Counted from the first letter of the stretch, positions 34,492-44,318 are shown. The stretch is DNA of 64,000 nt from [Clostridium] asparagiforme DSM 15981 (GCA_025149125.1 CP102272.1:3658001-3722000), one strand, 5' to 3'. A program made the numbers and translations. Notes: generated by a model from the sequence alone, not told the origin.

Positions 34492-35667
34492 TCACTCGCT
34501 ACGCAGGGCGTCGATGGGATTTAGGTTGGCCGCGCGGCTGGCGGGCATGTAGCCGAAGAGCAGTCCGATGCCCACGGATACGCTGAAGGAAATGATGATG
34601 GCCGCCGGCGTGGGCGTGGCGTTTATGCCCACCGCCGCTCCCACCGCCGTGGTGGCCACACAGCCGATGAGAATGCCGATCAGACCTCCCAGGGAGCTGG
34701 TCACGGCCGCCTCGATGACGAACTGCCGCATGATCACGCTTTTATCCGCTCCCAGGGATTTTCGGATGCCGATCTCCCGGGTCCGCTCCGTCACGGACAC
34801 CAGCATAATATTCATGACTCCCACGCCTGCCACCAGCAGGGAGATACCCGCGATTCCGCCCAGCATGCCGCTCATCATGGCGATCTGCTCGTTCAGGGAG
34901 TCCAGCATCTCGCTCATGGCCGTCACCCGGTACAGGTCGTCGTCCTTAAAAATCTCATAGAGGTAATTTTCAATCTGTGTTTTGCATTCCTCCGCCTTGG
35001 TGGTGTCGATGATGGTGAAGGTGTAGCTGCTGATATTGGCGTTGCGGGACATTTTCACGGCAACGCTGTAGGGCAGCCATACAAAATCGTCGGTGCCGCC
35101 CTGGTCCGGGTCGTCCTCCTGAGCCTCCGCCACGCCCACGATTTTAAAGGCGTAGCCGCCGACTTTGAGAGTCTCCCCCAGGGCCTTCTCCGCTCCCCCG
35201 TATAGCTCCTGAGCCACGTAGGCTCCGATCACACACACCTTCTGGCGGGCGGCGATATCCGCGTAAGAGAGATTCCTCCCCTGCTCCAGCTTGTAGTCCT
35301 TGATCTCCAGATACTGCTCGCTGCGGCCCGCAACGCTGGTGGAGGTCAGGGAGTCGTCCCCGTGCTTGATGGTGGTGGACACCGTCACGTTGGGGCTGAG
35401 GCCGTCGAACAGGTCCGTGTGCTCCTCATAAAAGGCGTACATCTGATCCACGTCCAGGGAGCGGGAGGACAGATTGGTCACATTCACATTGATCTGGTTC
35501 ACGCCCATGCTGGCAAAGCTCTCCACCACGCTGCCCATATAGCCGTTCACCAGGCTGACCAAAATGATCACGGCCGCCACGCCGATGATGATGCCGAGCA
35601 TGGTCAAAAAGGAGCGCATCTTGTTGCCCCATATACTTCTGATCGCCAATTTAAAGGATTGCAGCAT
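34492..35667 (-). CDS. MacB-type ABC transporter permease
   Basis: A 391-residue permease with an N-terminal transmembrane helix (about 20-42), a large extracytoplasmic MacB-PCD domain, and three C-terminal helices typical of FtsX/MacB proteins. The start overlaps the ATPase gene by 17 bases. With the ATPase and the MacA-like adaptor it should form a peptide, lipoprotein or antibiotic export system. Confidence 0.9.
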   Translation of the reverse strand: MLQSFKLAIRSIWGNKMRSFLTMLGIIIGVAAVIILVSLVNGYMGSVVESFASMGVNQINVNVTNLSSRSLDVDQMYAFYEEHTDLFDGLSPNVTVSTTIKHGDDSLTSTSVAGRSEQYLEIKDYKLEQGRNLSYADIAARQKVCVIGAYVAQELYGGAEKALGETLKVGGYAFKIVGVAEAQEDDPDQGGTDDFVWLPYSVAVKMSRNANISSYTFTIIDTTKAEECKTQIENYLYEIFKDDDLYRVTAMSEMLDSLNEQIAMMSGMLGGIAGISLLVAGVGVMNIMLVSVTERTREIGIRKSLGADKSVIMRQFVIEAAVTSSLGGLIGILIGCVATTAVGAAVGINATPTPAAIIISFSVSVGIGLLFGYMPASRAANLNPIDALRSE

Positions 35668-36406
35668 AGTCTTTCACATCTCCGTCAAAGGTAATCTTCC
35701 CATCCGCAATGCGCACCACCCGCCTGGCCTCCATGGCGATGGAATTGTCGTGGGTGATCATTACAATGGTGTTTCCCTCATCATTCAACTGCTTCAAAAA
35801 GTTCAGCACGTCCCGGCTGGTCCTGGAGTCCAGCGCTCCCGTGGGTTCGTCGGCCAAAATCAGGGAAGGGCTGCCCGCCAGCGCTCTGGCGATGGACACC
35901 CTCTGCTGCTGGCCGCCGGAGAGCTGGTTGGGCATGCTGCGCCATTTTTCCTCCAGCCCCACCTTTCGCAGGGATTCCAGCGCCCGCTCTCTCCGCTCGG
36001 CCTGGCCCGCTCCGGCGTAAAGCAGGGGCAGCTCCACATTTTCCAGCAGGTTCAGCTTGGGCAGCAGATTGTACTGCTGGAAAATGAAGCCGATCATCTT
36101 GTTGCGGATTCTGGCCAGCTGCTTATCCGTCATCACGGCCACATCCTCCCCGCCCAGGAAATAGTCTCCCCGGGTGGGAACATCCAGGGCGCCGATAATA
36201 TTCATCAGCGTGGACTTGCCGCTGCCGGATTTGCCCACAATGGCCACAAACTCGCCGCGGCGGATGGTCAGGTTTATGCCGTCGTTGGCCCGGACCTCCT
36301 CGCCGCCCAGGGTATAAATCTTATAGATATCCTTCAGTTCGATTAGCGGCTGTCCGGCCGCGCCTTCACCGCGCGCTGCCAGTGCCTCCCGGTTTGTCTC
36401 TTCCAT
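35651..36406 (-). CDS. MacB-type ABC transporter ATPase
   Basis: A 251-residue ATPase with Walker A GKSGSGKST, signature LSGGQQQR, Walker B LILADEPTGALD and switch His in ITHDNS. The start at 36406 is chosen because AGGAGG precedes it by 5 bases, whereas the ATG at 36433 lacks an SD. It belongs to the LolD/MacB subfamily and is coupled to the permease gene. Confidence 0.92.
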   Translation of the reverse strand: MEETNREALAARGEGAAGQPLIELKDIYKIYTLGGEEVRANDGINLTIRRGEFVAIVGKSGSGKSTLMNIIGALDVPTRGDYFLGGEDVAVMTDKQLARIRNKMIGFIFQQYNLLPKLNLLENVELPLLYAGAGQAERRERALESLRKVGLEEKWRSMPNQLSGGQQQRVSIARALAGSPSLILADEPTGALDSRTSRDVLNFLKQLNDEGNTIVMITHDNSIAMEARRVVRIADGKITFDGDVKDYAAIL

Positions 36407-36455
36407 CCAATCCTCCTGCGGCCTGTATTTCATACTGCGGGGCTCTGAACCGGCG

Positions 36456-38249
36456 TCAACGCATGCCTCCGCTTCCCTGACGGTTTCCGCCGCCCTGGCT
36501 GCCTCCCGGCGGGCCGCCCATGCCTCCGCCTCCTGCCGGCATCATCATAAAGCTGTTTACATTGCTGGCCGTGGATTCCGCCACATAGACCACATCGCCC
36601 TCGGAAAGGCCGCTCTTGATCTCCACATAGGAGTCGTTTGTCAGGCCGGTCTCCACCTCCACGGAGCGGAAGCCCGCGGGCACCGGTCCCTGCTGCTCCG
36701 TCACTGTCTCATCCTTCACATACACCCGGTTGCCGCGCATCAGGGCGTCCACCGGGATCGCCAGCACGCCGTTGGCCTCCTCCAGGGTGATCACGCCGTC
36801 CACGTTCATGCCGGGAAGCAGATCCCCCGTCTCGTCCAGGGTCACGGTCACCGGGTAGGTGCTGACTCCATTGGAGTAGGTGCTCTCCAGGCTCACGTTG
36901 GTCACCGTGCCAGAGAAAGACTGGCCCTCAAAGGCGTCCGCCGTCACCGCCACCTTCTGCCCCACCTTCACCTTGCGGATATCCAGCTCGTCGATGGACA
37001 TCTCAAAGGTCAGGCTGGACAGGTCGTAGATGGTGGCAAGAACCGTGGTGTTGCTGGTATTTTTGGTAATATTGTCCCCAACCTTAAAATTCTTTGCGAT
37101 CACCTGTCCGGAAATGGGCGCGGTGATGGTGTAATTGTCATAGCTGTCCTGGGTGCTCTCCAGCTTGCTCTGAGCGGATTCCATCGACTCCTGGGCTTTG
37201 TCCAGAGCATCCTTGTAGCTCTGAATCAGTTTATCCGCCGATTTGGAGGTCATTCGGAACATCGGGGTGCCCTTGGACACGTAGTCTCCCTCGTTGACCA
37301 ACACGGCTTCCACCTCCACGCCGGTGCTCAAATCCGCGTTCATGGTGGTATCCACGGAGGCTTCGAAGGTTCCGTCCTCGCTGCCCGCAAAGTCGCCGAT
37401 CTGGGCCGTGGCACGCATGGTGTCGGTCAGGCCCCCGGGATTGGGCACGGAAATGGTCACATAGCGCACCAGACGGCCGCCGGTCAACACCCGCTCCTGG
37501 TTGGCAACCGCCTTCACGGTGCCGACTATCTGTTCCCCGGTGTCCGTCAGGGTGACGGTGACGCCGTTTCCCACGCCGATGGCCGCCGCCTCGCCGGAGA
37601 GAAAGGGGATACGCAGCTCCATCACGTCGTCGCTGTAAATATCGGCCAGCTTGGTATTTCCACTCACCTTATCGCCCTGGTTCACGTACAGCTCCTTGAT
37701 GTAGCCCGACTCGGTGGCCTTGTAGGTATTGCCGCTGTAGTCGCTTAGGGCGTCCTCATAGTCCTGGGAGGCGTCCTCGTAAGAGCTTCTGGCCCGCTCA
37801 AGGGAGTTGTTGGCGCTGGTCAGCTCTGTCTCCATGCTGGACTTATCGATCTCGTAGAGCACCTGGTCCTTCTCCACCTGATCCCCCTCCTCGAAATTGG
37901 CGGACAACACCTCCCCCTCCACCAGCGAGGTGATGCTGTAGGTGTCCTTGGCCGCCAGGGTGCCCGAGGAGGACAGCTCGGATGTGATATCCCGGCGCTC
38001 CACGCTGGCTGTGTTCTGGGTCTTAGCCGTGGCCGCGGCCTGCTTCGCTCTGGAATTGCGGTAAGCCATGAAGCCTATCAGCGCGGCGGCCGCCAGAAGC
38101 AGCGCAACGATGATTTTGACTCCTTTTCCGCCTTTCTTACCCCGCCGTTTCCCGTTTCCGGAGAGCGTCCGGCTCTCTGCGCCCTGTCCGCCGCCGGACG
38201 GCTTGCCGCCATCCTTTTTCCGAAATTTGAACTTAAATTTCCCGTTCAT
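36456..38249 (-). CDS. MacA/HlyD-type membrane fusion protein
   Basis: A 597-residue adaptor with a basic, Gly-rich cytoplasmic N-terminus, one transmembrane helix (about 45-65), lipoyl/barrel-sandwich halves separated by coiled coils, a beta-barrel region and a Gly/Met-rich tail (about 575-597). GAGGT sets the start at 38249 rather than 38261. In Gram-positives such proteins work with MacB-like ABC exporters. This one is unusually long, with two helical hairpins. Confidence 0.88.
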   Translation of the reverse strand: MNGKFKFKFRKKDGGKPSGGGQGAESRTLSGNGKRRGKKGGKGVKIIVALLLAAAALIGFMAYRNSRAKQAAATAKTQNTASVERRDITSELSSSGTLAAKDTYSITSLVEGEVLSANFEEGDQVEKDQVLYEIDKSSMETELTSANNSLERARSSYEDASQDYEDALSDYSGNTYKATESGYIKELYVNQGDKVSGNTKLADIYSDDVMELRIPFLSGEAAAIGVGNGVTVTLTDTGEQIVGTVKAVANQERVLTGGRLVRYVTISVPNPGGLTDTMRATAQIGDFAGSEDGTFEASVDTTMNADLSTGVEVEAVLVNEGDYVSKGTPMFRMTSKSADKLIQSYKDALDKAQESMESAQSKLESTQDSYDNYTITAPISGQVIAKNFKVGDNITKNTSNTTVLATIYDLSSLTFEMSIDELDIRKVKVGQKVAVTADAFEGQSFSGTVTNVSLESTYSNGVSTYPVTVTLDETGDLLPGMNVDGVITLEEANGVLAIPVDALMRGNRVYVKDETVTEQQGPVPAGFRSVEVETGLTNDSYVEIKSGLSEGDVVYVAESTASNVNSFMMMPAGGGGMGGPPGGSQGGGNRQGSGGMR

Positions 38250-38264
38250 CCCGCACCTCATCTA

Positions 38265-39422
38265 TCAATATTCAATGGCGTCCACAGCCGTATAGCTATT
38301 GCTGCCGGACGACCCCTGGCACACCACCACCACCTCGTCCCCCACCTGGACGCTGCCGTAGATGGAGAACAGATACTGTAACTGGGAGGAATTCAGCGCA
38401 ATGGTGATGGTGCCGTCCCCGTCGATCAGCTCGGAGTCGGAGGAGTCGTTTAAATCCACCTCCAGCTCAATGGATGTGGGCGTAATCACATCCGTGGACT
38501 TGTAGTAAATGTTCTTGACCTCGCCCTTAACCAGAATGTAGTTGCCCACTCCGTCTTCGTCGTCCCAGCCCGAGGTGGTGTAGGCCCAGATGGTTTTGGA
38601 CTTCACATTGTAGTAAATCACCGCAAACCCGCATTCCCGCTGGGACTGGTTCACCGCCTCCAGGCTGCTGGCGACTCCGTTTAGGAACACATTGGCGTTC
38701 TCCGTGCTGAAGGGGACTGACTCGGACACGGAAAAGCCCTTGCGCACCAGGATGGGGCCCTTGCGCTCGTCGTCCAGGATCGTGATGGGGTTGATCTCCC
38801 CGTCGGAGTTCAGCTCGCAGCCCAGCACCGCGCCGTAAATCTCATTGCTGTCCTTTTTCTTGGCTTTCAGCAGGTTGTAGAAAATATTCACGCAGTCCGT
38901 CTGGGTCAGCACCTCGTCGGGCTGGCGGCTCACCTTTTCGTTCAGCTCCAGATAATTGAACTTTGAGATGCGGGAGGAGGCCAGATCCCCGGTGAAATCG
39001 CTGTCCGCGTAACCCAGCATGGTCAAAAACGCTTTTGAGGCGTCCTTATATGTAATATAGTCGTCGGGTTTGAACATCCCGCCCAGAAAACCGCTCATCC
39101 AGCCCTGGGAGGCGGCGATGCGGATATAGACGGCGTTTTCATGGTTCATCGGCACATCCGCAAACACGGAAACGCTGGATACCGGAAGATTTTCCCGGTA
39201 ACTGGACGCGTTCACCAGCATTTTCGCAAACTCGGACCGCGTCACCTGGCCGGAATAATCGGTGACGCTCAAAATCCCCAGAAGATCCACCACCTTTTTG
39301 CGCATATCGAAATTGGCGGTGGACGTGCTGGCGTTCACCGTCATGGGCGCGGCGGCCGTCACCGCCGTCACCGCGGCCAGGGAGGCATAAAAAAAGCGGC
39401 CTGCCTTGTATCGTCTCTTCAT
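38265..39422 (-). CDS. S-layer-homology-domain exported protein
   Basis: A 385-residue secreted protein. The signal peptide ends near residue 30 (after VNAS) and is followed by two SLH-like segments (about 35-145, with FADVPMNHENAVYIRIAASQG and FKPDDYITYKDASKAF). The C-terminal part is beta-rich and unassigned. GAGAGGAGC fixes the start at 39422; a longer frame to 39512 lacks one. SLH segments bind cell-wall polymers. It heads the MacA-MacB operon, 15 bases upstream, so it may be part of the export apparatus. Confidence 0.85.
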   Translation of the reverse strand: MKRRYKAGRFFYASLAAVTAVTAAAPMTVNASTSTANFDMRKKVVDLLGILSVTDYSGQVTRSEFAKMLVNASSYRENLPVSSVSVFADVPMNHENAVYIRIAASQGWMSGFLGGMFKPDDYITYKDASKAFLTMLGYADSDFTGDLASSRISKFNYLELNEKVSRQPDEVLTQTDCVNIFYNLLKAKKKDSNEIYGAVLGCELNSDGEINPITILDDERKGPILVRKGFSVSESVPFSTENANVFLNGVASSLEAVNQSQRECGFAVIYYNVKSKTIWAYTTSGWDDEDGVGNYILVKGEVKNIYYKSTDVITPTSIELEVDLNDSSDSELIDGDGTITIALNSSQLQYLFSIYGSVQVGDEVVVVCQGSSGSNSYTAVDAIEY

Positions 39423-39625
39423 AACCGTTGCTCCTCTCAAATCGAACGCATATTTCTTTGTTTTCTCATACTTTACCACCTTAATGTGTTTATTTTGTGA
39501 TTGGAGCTTCAAAATTTCAACTTTTTTCCAGATCTAATACGGGGATATTTTTTCAATATATCTGCAATAATTTTTTATATTTTCTGGGTAACGCCAAATA
39601 TTTTCTTATATTTATGGTGTGTATA

Positions 39626-39654
39626 TTGAAAAAGTCTGATTTTAGTTCTATACT
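39626..39654 (+). promoter_or_regulatory. Promoter of the pyrophosphatase gene
   Basis: TTGAAA (39626-39631), a 17-base spacer and TATACT (39649-39654), about 50 bases before the start codon. The remainder of the 282-base divergent gap is AT-rich, and I found no convincing minus-strand promoter in it. Confidence 0.75.
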
Positions 39655-39704
39655 CAGGTAAAGAGGCATTTTTTTCTTTTCTCACATCAAAAGGGGGCTT
39701 ATCT

Positions 39705-41822
39705 ATGAATCTTTCGTATCTGGCACCGGTCGGCTCTGTCATCGCCCTGCTGTTTGCAGCGTATCTTGCGCGGGGAGTTCTGAAAAGCGATCCCGGCTCC
39801 CGGGAAATGGTCCGGATTTCCATGGCGGTGCGCAAGGGCGCAGGCGCATATCTGAAACGCCAGTACCGGGGTGTATTCCTGTTCTTTGTCGCCATGTTTC
39901 TGCTGTTGGCCGCCATGGCCGCGGGCGGATTCCTCACCATGTTCGTCCCCTTTGCCTTTATCACCGGCGGCTTTTTCTCCGGCCTGTCCGGCTTCATCGG
40001 CATGAAAATCGCCACCGCCGCCAACTGCCGCACCGCCTGCGCGGCCACGGACAGCCTGAATTCCGGCCTGAAAGTGGCGTTTAAGGCCGGGGCGGTCATG
40101 GGTTTCACCGTGGTTGGCCTTGGGCTTTTTGACCTGTCCTTCTGGTTCTTTTTCCTGAAATTCTGGTATTCTGACCCGGCCCACCTGGCGCTGGCCGCCG
40201 GACAGTCCCTGGAGAGCGCCCAGGTGCAGGCCATCACCTCTGCCATGCTCACCTTCGGCATGGGCGCATCCTCCATGGCATTGTTCGCCCGTGTGGGAGG
40301 CGGTATCTACACCAAAGCCGCGGACGTAGGCGCGGATCTGGTGGGCAAGGTGGAGATCGGCATCCCTGAGGACGACCCCCGCAACCCCGCCGTGATTGCG
40401 GACAATGTGGGCGACAATGTGGGGGACGTGGCCGGAATGGGCGCGGACCTGTACGAATCCTATGTGGGCTCGGTGATCTCCACAGCCGCCCTGGCGGTGG
40501 CGGCAGGCCTGGAATTTAAAGGGGTGACCATCCCAATGGCCCTGGCTTCCGTTGGAATCCTGGCTTCCATCCTGGGTTCCTTCCTGGTGAGCACCCGGGA
40601 GGACGCCTCCCAGAAAGAGCTGTTAACCGCACTGCGCCGGGGCATCTGGGGCAGCGGCGTGATCATCGCGGCGGTGGCTTGGCCTCTGATCCGAATCGGC
40701 CTCGGCCCGGGCTACACCGGCGTATACGCCGCCGTGCTCTCCGGTCTGGTGGCCGGTATCCTGATCGGCTATTCCACTGAGTATTTCACCTCGGACACCT
40801 ACGGTCCCACCCAGAAGCTGGCGGACTCCTCCGTGACGGGCCCGGGCACCGTGATCATCCGCGGAATCTCCCTGGGAATGTATTCCTGCGTATTCCCGGT
40901 GCTCATCGTGGGCGTGTCCGTGCTGGTCAGCTTCTATGCGGCCGGCGGCAGTTCCAACTTTAACATGGGGCTTTACGGCATCGGCCTGTCCGCAGTGGGC
41001 ATGCTCTCCACCCTGGGTATCACCCTTGCCACAGACGCCTACGGCCCCATCGCCGACAACGCAGGCGGCATCGCGGAGATGGCCCACCTGGGCGAGGACG
41101 TGAGAAAACGCACCGACGCCCTGGATTCCCTTGGAAACACCACGGCGGCCACGGGCAAGGGCTTTGCCATCGGCTCCGCGGCCCTGACGGCCCTGGCGCT
41201 GATCGTGTCCTACATCAATCAGGTCAAGGTGATCAACCCGGAGTTCGTGTTCGACATGCAGATCACCAACCCGGCCGTGTTGGTGGGCCTGTTCATCGGC
41301 AGCGTGCTGCCCTTCCTGTTCGCCTCCTTCACCATGGAGTCCGTTGGCGAGGTAGCCCAGAGCATCGTGGTGGAGGTGCGGCGGCAGTTTAAGGAGATCG
41401 CCGGACTGATGGAAGGAACGGCTGACCCTGACTACGAGGCCTGCGTGGATATCTGTACCAAATCCGCCCAGAAGGAAATGATCCGCCCCGCAGTGGTCGC
41501 CATCGCGGCTCCCCTGCTCACCGGATTGATCCTGGGCGTCAACGGCGTAATCGGCATGCTGGCCGGGGCCACGGCCTGCGGCTTCATTCTTGCGGTCATG
41601 ATGGCCAACTCCGGCGGCGCCTGGGACAACGCCAAGAAATACATCGAGAGCGGCAAACACGGCGGCAAGGGCAGCGAGGCCCACAAGGCGGCCGTGGTAG
41701 GCGACACCGTGGGGGATCCCTTCAAGGATACTTCCGGGCCGTCCATCAACATCCTGATCAAGCTGCTGAGTATGGTATCCATTGTGTTCGCGGGAGTGAT
41801 TCTGCATTTTTCGATTATGTGA
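39705..41822 (+). CDS. hppA: Membrane-bound ion-translocating pyrophosphatase
   Basis: A 705-residue integral membrane pyrophosphatase with about 16 membrane segments. Substrate-binding motifs are visible: GADLVGKVE and repeated DNVGDNVGDVAG, and the C-terminal GDTVGDPFKDTSGPS. Ala in GNTTAATGKG is the marker of the K+-dependent class, which includes Na+ pumps and some H+ pumps. It saves energy from pyrophosphate made in biosynthesis. GGGGG precedes the ATG, and a strong terminator follows. Confidence 0.95.
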   Translation: MNLSYLAPVGSVIALLFAAYLARGVLKSDPGSREMVRISMAVRKGAGAYLKRQYRGVFLFFVAMFLLLAAMAAGGFLTMFVPFAFITGGFFSGLSGFIGMKIATAANCRTACAATDSLNSGLKVAFKAGAVMGFTVVGLGLFDLSFWFFFLKFWYSDPAHLALAAGQSLESAQVQAITSAMLTFGMGASSMALFARVGGGIYTKAADVGADLVGKVEIGIPEDDPRNPAVIADNVGDNVGDVAGMGADLYESYVGSVISTAALAVAAGLEFKGVTIPMALASVGILASILGSFLVSTREDASQKELLTALRRGIWGSGVIIAAVAWPLIRIGLGPGYTGVYAAVLSGLVAGILIGYSTEYFTSDTYGPTQKLADSSVTGPGTVIIRGISLGMYSCVFPVLIVGVSVLVSFYAAGGSSNFNMGLYGIGLSAVGMLSTLGITLATDAYGPIADNAGGIAEMAHLGEDVRKRTDALDSLGNTTAATGKGFAIGSAALTALALIVSYINQVKVINPEFVFDMQITNPAVLVGLFIGSVLPFLFASFTMESVGEVAQSIVVEVRRQFKEIAGLMEGTADPDYEACVDICTKSAQKEMIRPAVVAIAAPLLTGLILGVNGVIGMLAGATACGFILAVMMANSGGAWDNAKKYIESGKHGGKGSEAHKAAVVGDTVGDPFKDTSGPSINILIKLLSMVSIVFAGVILHFSIM

Positions 41823-41840
41823 GATGGCGGTGAGGCGTTA

Positions 41841-41885
41841 AAAGCAGGGAGGCGATCCCATTTTCCGGATCGCCTCCCTGCTTTT
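41841..41885 (+). terminator. Terminator of the pyrophosphatase gene
   Basis: AAAGCAGGGAGGCGATCC (41841-41858) pairs with GGATCGCCTCCCTGCTTT, followed by a T-run. A textbook intrinsic terminator. Confidence 0.95.
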
Positions 41886-41986
41886 TAATCCCACATTCAA
41901 AATTCATCCGTAATTAACATTTCTTTACATAACAAATTGAACCCGATCCCCATCTACATCAGCCCACCCTCTCCAAAAAATATATT

Positions 41987-42319
41987 TTATCCAACCATAT
42001 GCTCAATCGCCTCTTCCACGGCAGCATTTAAACTTTTTCCATGTTCGATTGCATAGGTAGCAATCGTTCTGTGTAAATCCGGGCTGATCCTCACATTAAA
42101 TGTTCCCTTGTATGGCAGTTCCGGCTGTAGACCGCGCTCTTCACAATCTTTCAAATATTCATCAATTACGCTACGAAAGTCCGCTTCCAACTCGCGTACC
42201 GAGTCGCCCTCATAGGAAAGCAAGGACTTTACACCAATTACCTTTCCGTACAAACAATTATCAGCTTTTGAATATTCCACTGTTCCGTTATAATTCTTAT
42301 AGGATAATAGGCTGCTCAT
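41987..42319 (-). CDS. hicB: HicB-family antitoxin
   Basis: A 110-residue protein with an N-terminal partial RNase-H-like HicB fold (YSKADNCLYGKVIGVKSLLSYEGDS) and a C-terminal ribbon-helix-helix-like segment (FNVRISPDLHRTIATYAIEHG). It should neutralise the adjacent HicA toxin and repress the pair's promoter. The start overlaps the hicA stop by 4 bases. Confidence 0.88.
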   Translation of the reverse strand: MSSLLSYKNYNGTVEYSKADNCLYGKVIGVKSLLSYEGDSVRELEADFRSVIDEYLKDCEERGLQPELPYKGTFNVRISPDLHRTIATYAIEHGKSLNAAVEEAIEHMVG

Positions 42320-42567
42320 AGTTGGCCATCCTTTCTCAATTTCTCGACTACCTGATCTAATACATATTTTTTTAATACACCATTGGGATGCGGCTTATGA
42401 AAATTAATTACCTCGTTGCTCCCTTCTTTGATGAACTTCACTCCTGAACCGGTTCCGCCTTGTTTTAACTCATATCCAAAGTATGACAATAATAATACCA
42501 TTTCATCAAATGTAAAATCCTTCGGTTTCTTTATGAGTCTGTCGATTAATTTTTCCTTCTTGCTCAT
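42316..42567 (-). CDS. hicA: HicA-family mRNA interferase toxin
   Basis: An 83-residue double-stranded-RNA-binding-like toxin. The pattern GYELKQGGTGSGVKFIK and INFHKPHPNGVLKKYV matches HicA, with the catalytic His expected in NFHKPHP. The ATG at 42567 has AGGGG at workable spacing; an upstream ATG at 42597 would overlap the -10. HicA toxins cut mRNA in a ribosome-independent way. It is the first gene of the pair. Confidence 0.85.
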   Translation of the reverse strand: MSKKEKLIDRLIKKPKDFTFDEMVLLLSYFGYELKQGGTGSGVKFIKEGSNEVINFHKPHPNGVLKKYVLDQVVEKLRKDGQL

Positions 42568-42588
42568 CCTTACATCCCCTTTATCAAT

Positions 42589-42631
42589 ACTATACACTTT
42601 TCATTCGATTTATGCAACTATTTTTAGTTGC
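42589..42631 (-). promoter_or_regulatory. hicAB promoter with overlapping operator
   Basis: TTGCAT (42612-42617), 17 bases, TATAGT (42589-42594) on the minus strand. The perfect palindrome GCAACTA-TTTT-TAGTTGC (42614-42631) overlaps the -35, as expected for autorepression by the antitoxin. Confidence 0.75.
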
Positions 42632-42730
42632 GCTTTGTCTATGCGATCACCCGTTATCATAATTTAAAACATATAACATAAAAAGGTGAGGCCCCCACCC
42701 CAGGAATCCCTCTCCTTCTCCATCTACCAC

Positions 42731-44269
42731 TCACATAAGCGGCGCAAACAACCGCAGCGCCCTGCCCGCCGCCCGCTTAAAGAACGGATATCTCCGGCAT
42801 TCCTCCAGCGTAACCGGCTTGCATTTCGTTATGGTCGCCTGGAAATCCCGCTCGATCTCAAGTACCACGGGATTCCTGTAAATATACGCGGCGCACTCAA
42901 AGTGCAGGTACAGGCTGCGGAAGTCCAGATTGATGGTTCCCACCACCGCCTTGCTGTCGTCGCTGATAAATTCCTTTGCGTGCACAAATCCCGGCGTGTA
43001 CTCGTAGACCTTCACGCCAGCCTCGATTAACTCCGGGTAATAGGTCCTGGCCAGAAGGTACGCGTACAGCTTGTCGGGAACGTGGGGCATGATCAGGGTC
43101 ACGTCCACTCCCCGCTTGGCGGCGAAGCAAAGCGCGTTCTCCATCTCATCGTCCAGAATCAGGTAGGGCGTCATAATGTGCACATAGTCCTCCGCCTGAT
43201 TCAGGATATCCAGATAGAGCTGCTCTCCCACCTGCTCGTTGTCCATGGGGCTGTCGCCGAAGGGAAGGACATAGCCTTCCCCGCCCTCCACGGGCAGCGG
43301 CTCCCGCAGATACACCGGATAGTCGTCCTGTTCCTTCTCGGTCACATTCCACATCTGCAAAAACATCATGGTAAAGCTGGTCACCGCATCGCCCTTGATC
43401 ATCACCGCCGTGTCCTTCCAGTGCCCGAAACGCACCTTGGCGTTGATGTATTCGTCCGCCAGATTCACGCCGCCCGTAAACGCGGTGCGCCCGTCGATCA
43501 CCACGATCTTGCGGTGATCCCGGTTGTTCTGGTAGGTGGACAGGGTGGGCTTTATGGGCGAGAACATCTTGCAGCGGATGCCTTTTTTCTCCAGCTCCTT
43601 CGGGTAACCGTAAGGGAGCAGGATCAGGGAGCACATGCCGTCGTACATCACCCGTACCTCCACGCCCTCCTTCACCTTCTGCTCCAAAATTTCCAGAATC
43701 TGGTTCCACATCTTGCCGCGCTCGATAATAAAATACTCCATGAAAATAAATTCCTTCGCAGACCGCAGCTCCCGCTTCAGCGCCTCAAACTTATCCTCCC
43801 CCAGAGGGAAATGGCAAACCGAGGTATTTTCATACACCGGAAAGCCCGCCCAGCGGTTCATGTATCCGGCCAGGCGGAACTGGGACGGATCGTCTTTGGC
43901 CAGCCGGTCGGTGACGGCCTCGTTCTGGGTCAGGCAGGGCGCTGCCATTTTTCGGGTCATTTTCAGGCGCAGCTTTAAGATCCTGGTCCGCAGCTGCACG
44001 TGCATGAACAGGAAAAACAGCACGCCGAACACCGGAAATACCAACACCGGGATGATCCATGCCATCTTAAAGCTGGCGTTCTCCCGAGCGTTTAAAATAT
44101 AGATCACGGCGAAGGAGGTGATAATCAACGCAAGTCCGTAGGCGTAAATCAGGTAATCTCCCAGCCAGCGGATCACTCCAAACAGAATTCCAACCTGAAT
44201 CAGCAGAAACAAAATTACAAAGGCCGTCCGCCCAAACACGACGCGGAACAATCCGCGCAATTTCTTCAT
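42731..44269 (-). CDS. cls: Cardiolipin synthase (phospholipase D superfamily)
   Basis: A 512-residue membrane enzyme that joins two phosphatidylglycerols. There are three N-terminal membrane helices (to about 90) and two HKD motifs: HRKIVVID followed by GRTAFTGG, and HAKEFISD followed by SKAVVGTINLD. AAGGAG fixes the start at 44269; a longer frame to 44371 reaches into metY. It follows metY by 49 bases on the same strand. Confidence 0.93.
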   Translation of the reverse strand: MKKLRGLFRVVFGRTAFVILFLLIQVGILFGVIRWLGDYLIYAYGLALIITSFAVIYILNARENASFKMAWIIPVLVFPVFGVLFFLFMHVQLRTRILKLRLKMTRKMAAPCLTQNEAVTDRLAKDDPSQFRLAGYMNRWAGFPVYENTSVCHFPLGEDKFEALKRELRSAKEFIFMEYFIIERGKMWNQILEILEQKVKEGVEVRVMYDGMCSLILLPYGYPKELEKKGIRCKMFSPIKPTLSTYQNNRDHRKIVVIDGRTAFTGGVNLADEYINAKVRFGHWKDTAVMIKGDAVTSFTMMFLQMWNVTEKEQDDYPVYLREPLPVEGGEGYVLPFGDSPMDNEQVGEQLYLDILNQAEDYVHIMTPYLILDDEMENALCFAAKRGVDVTLIMPHVPDKLYAYLLARTYYPELIEAGVKVYEYTPGFVHAKEFISDDSKAVVGTINLDFRSLYLHFECAAYIYRNPVVLEIERDFQATITKCKPVTLEECRRYPFFKRAAGRALRLFAPLM

Positions 44270-44318
44270 AAACGTTTTCTCCTTCCTCGCCGCCGTTTTT
44301 CCTTTGTCAGCCGGACGG

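Noticed and set aside
39575..40276. Minus-strand frame of about 233 codons spanning the pyrophosphatase promoter and 5' end
   Set aside because: Antisense to hppA, no SD, no recognisable domain.
40623..41807. Minus-strand open frame of about 394 codons inside the pyrophosphatase gene
   Set aside because: His/Gly/Asp-rich antisense shadow of a membrane protein gene with a clear family match; no SD and no domain.
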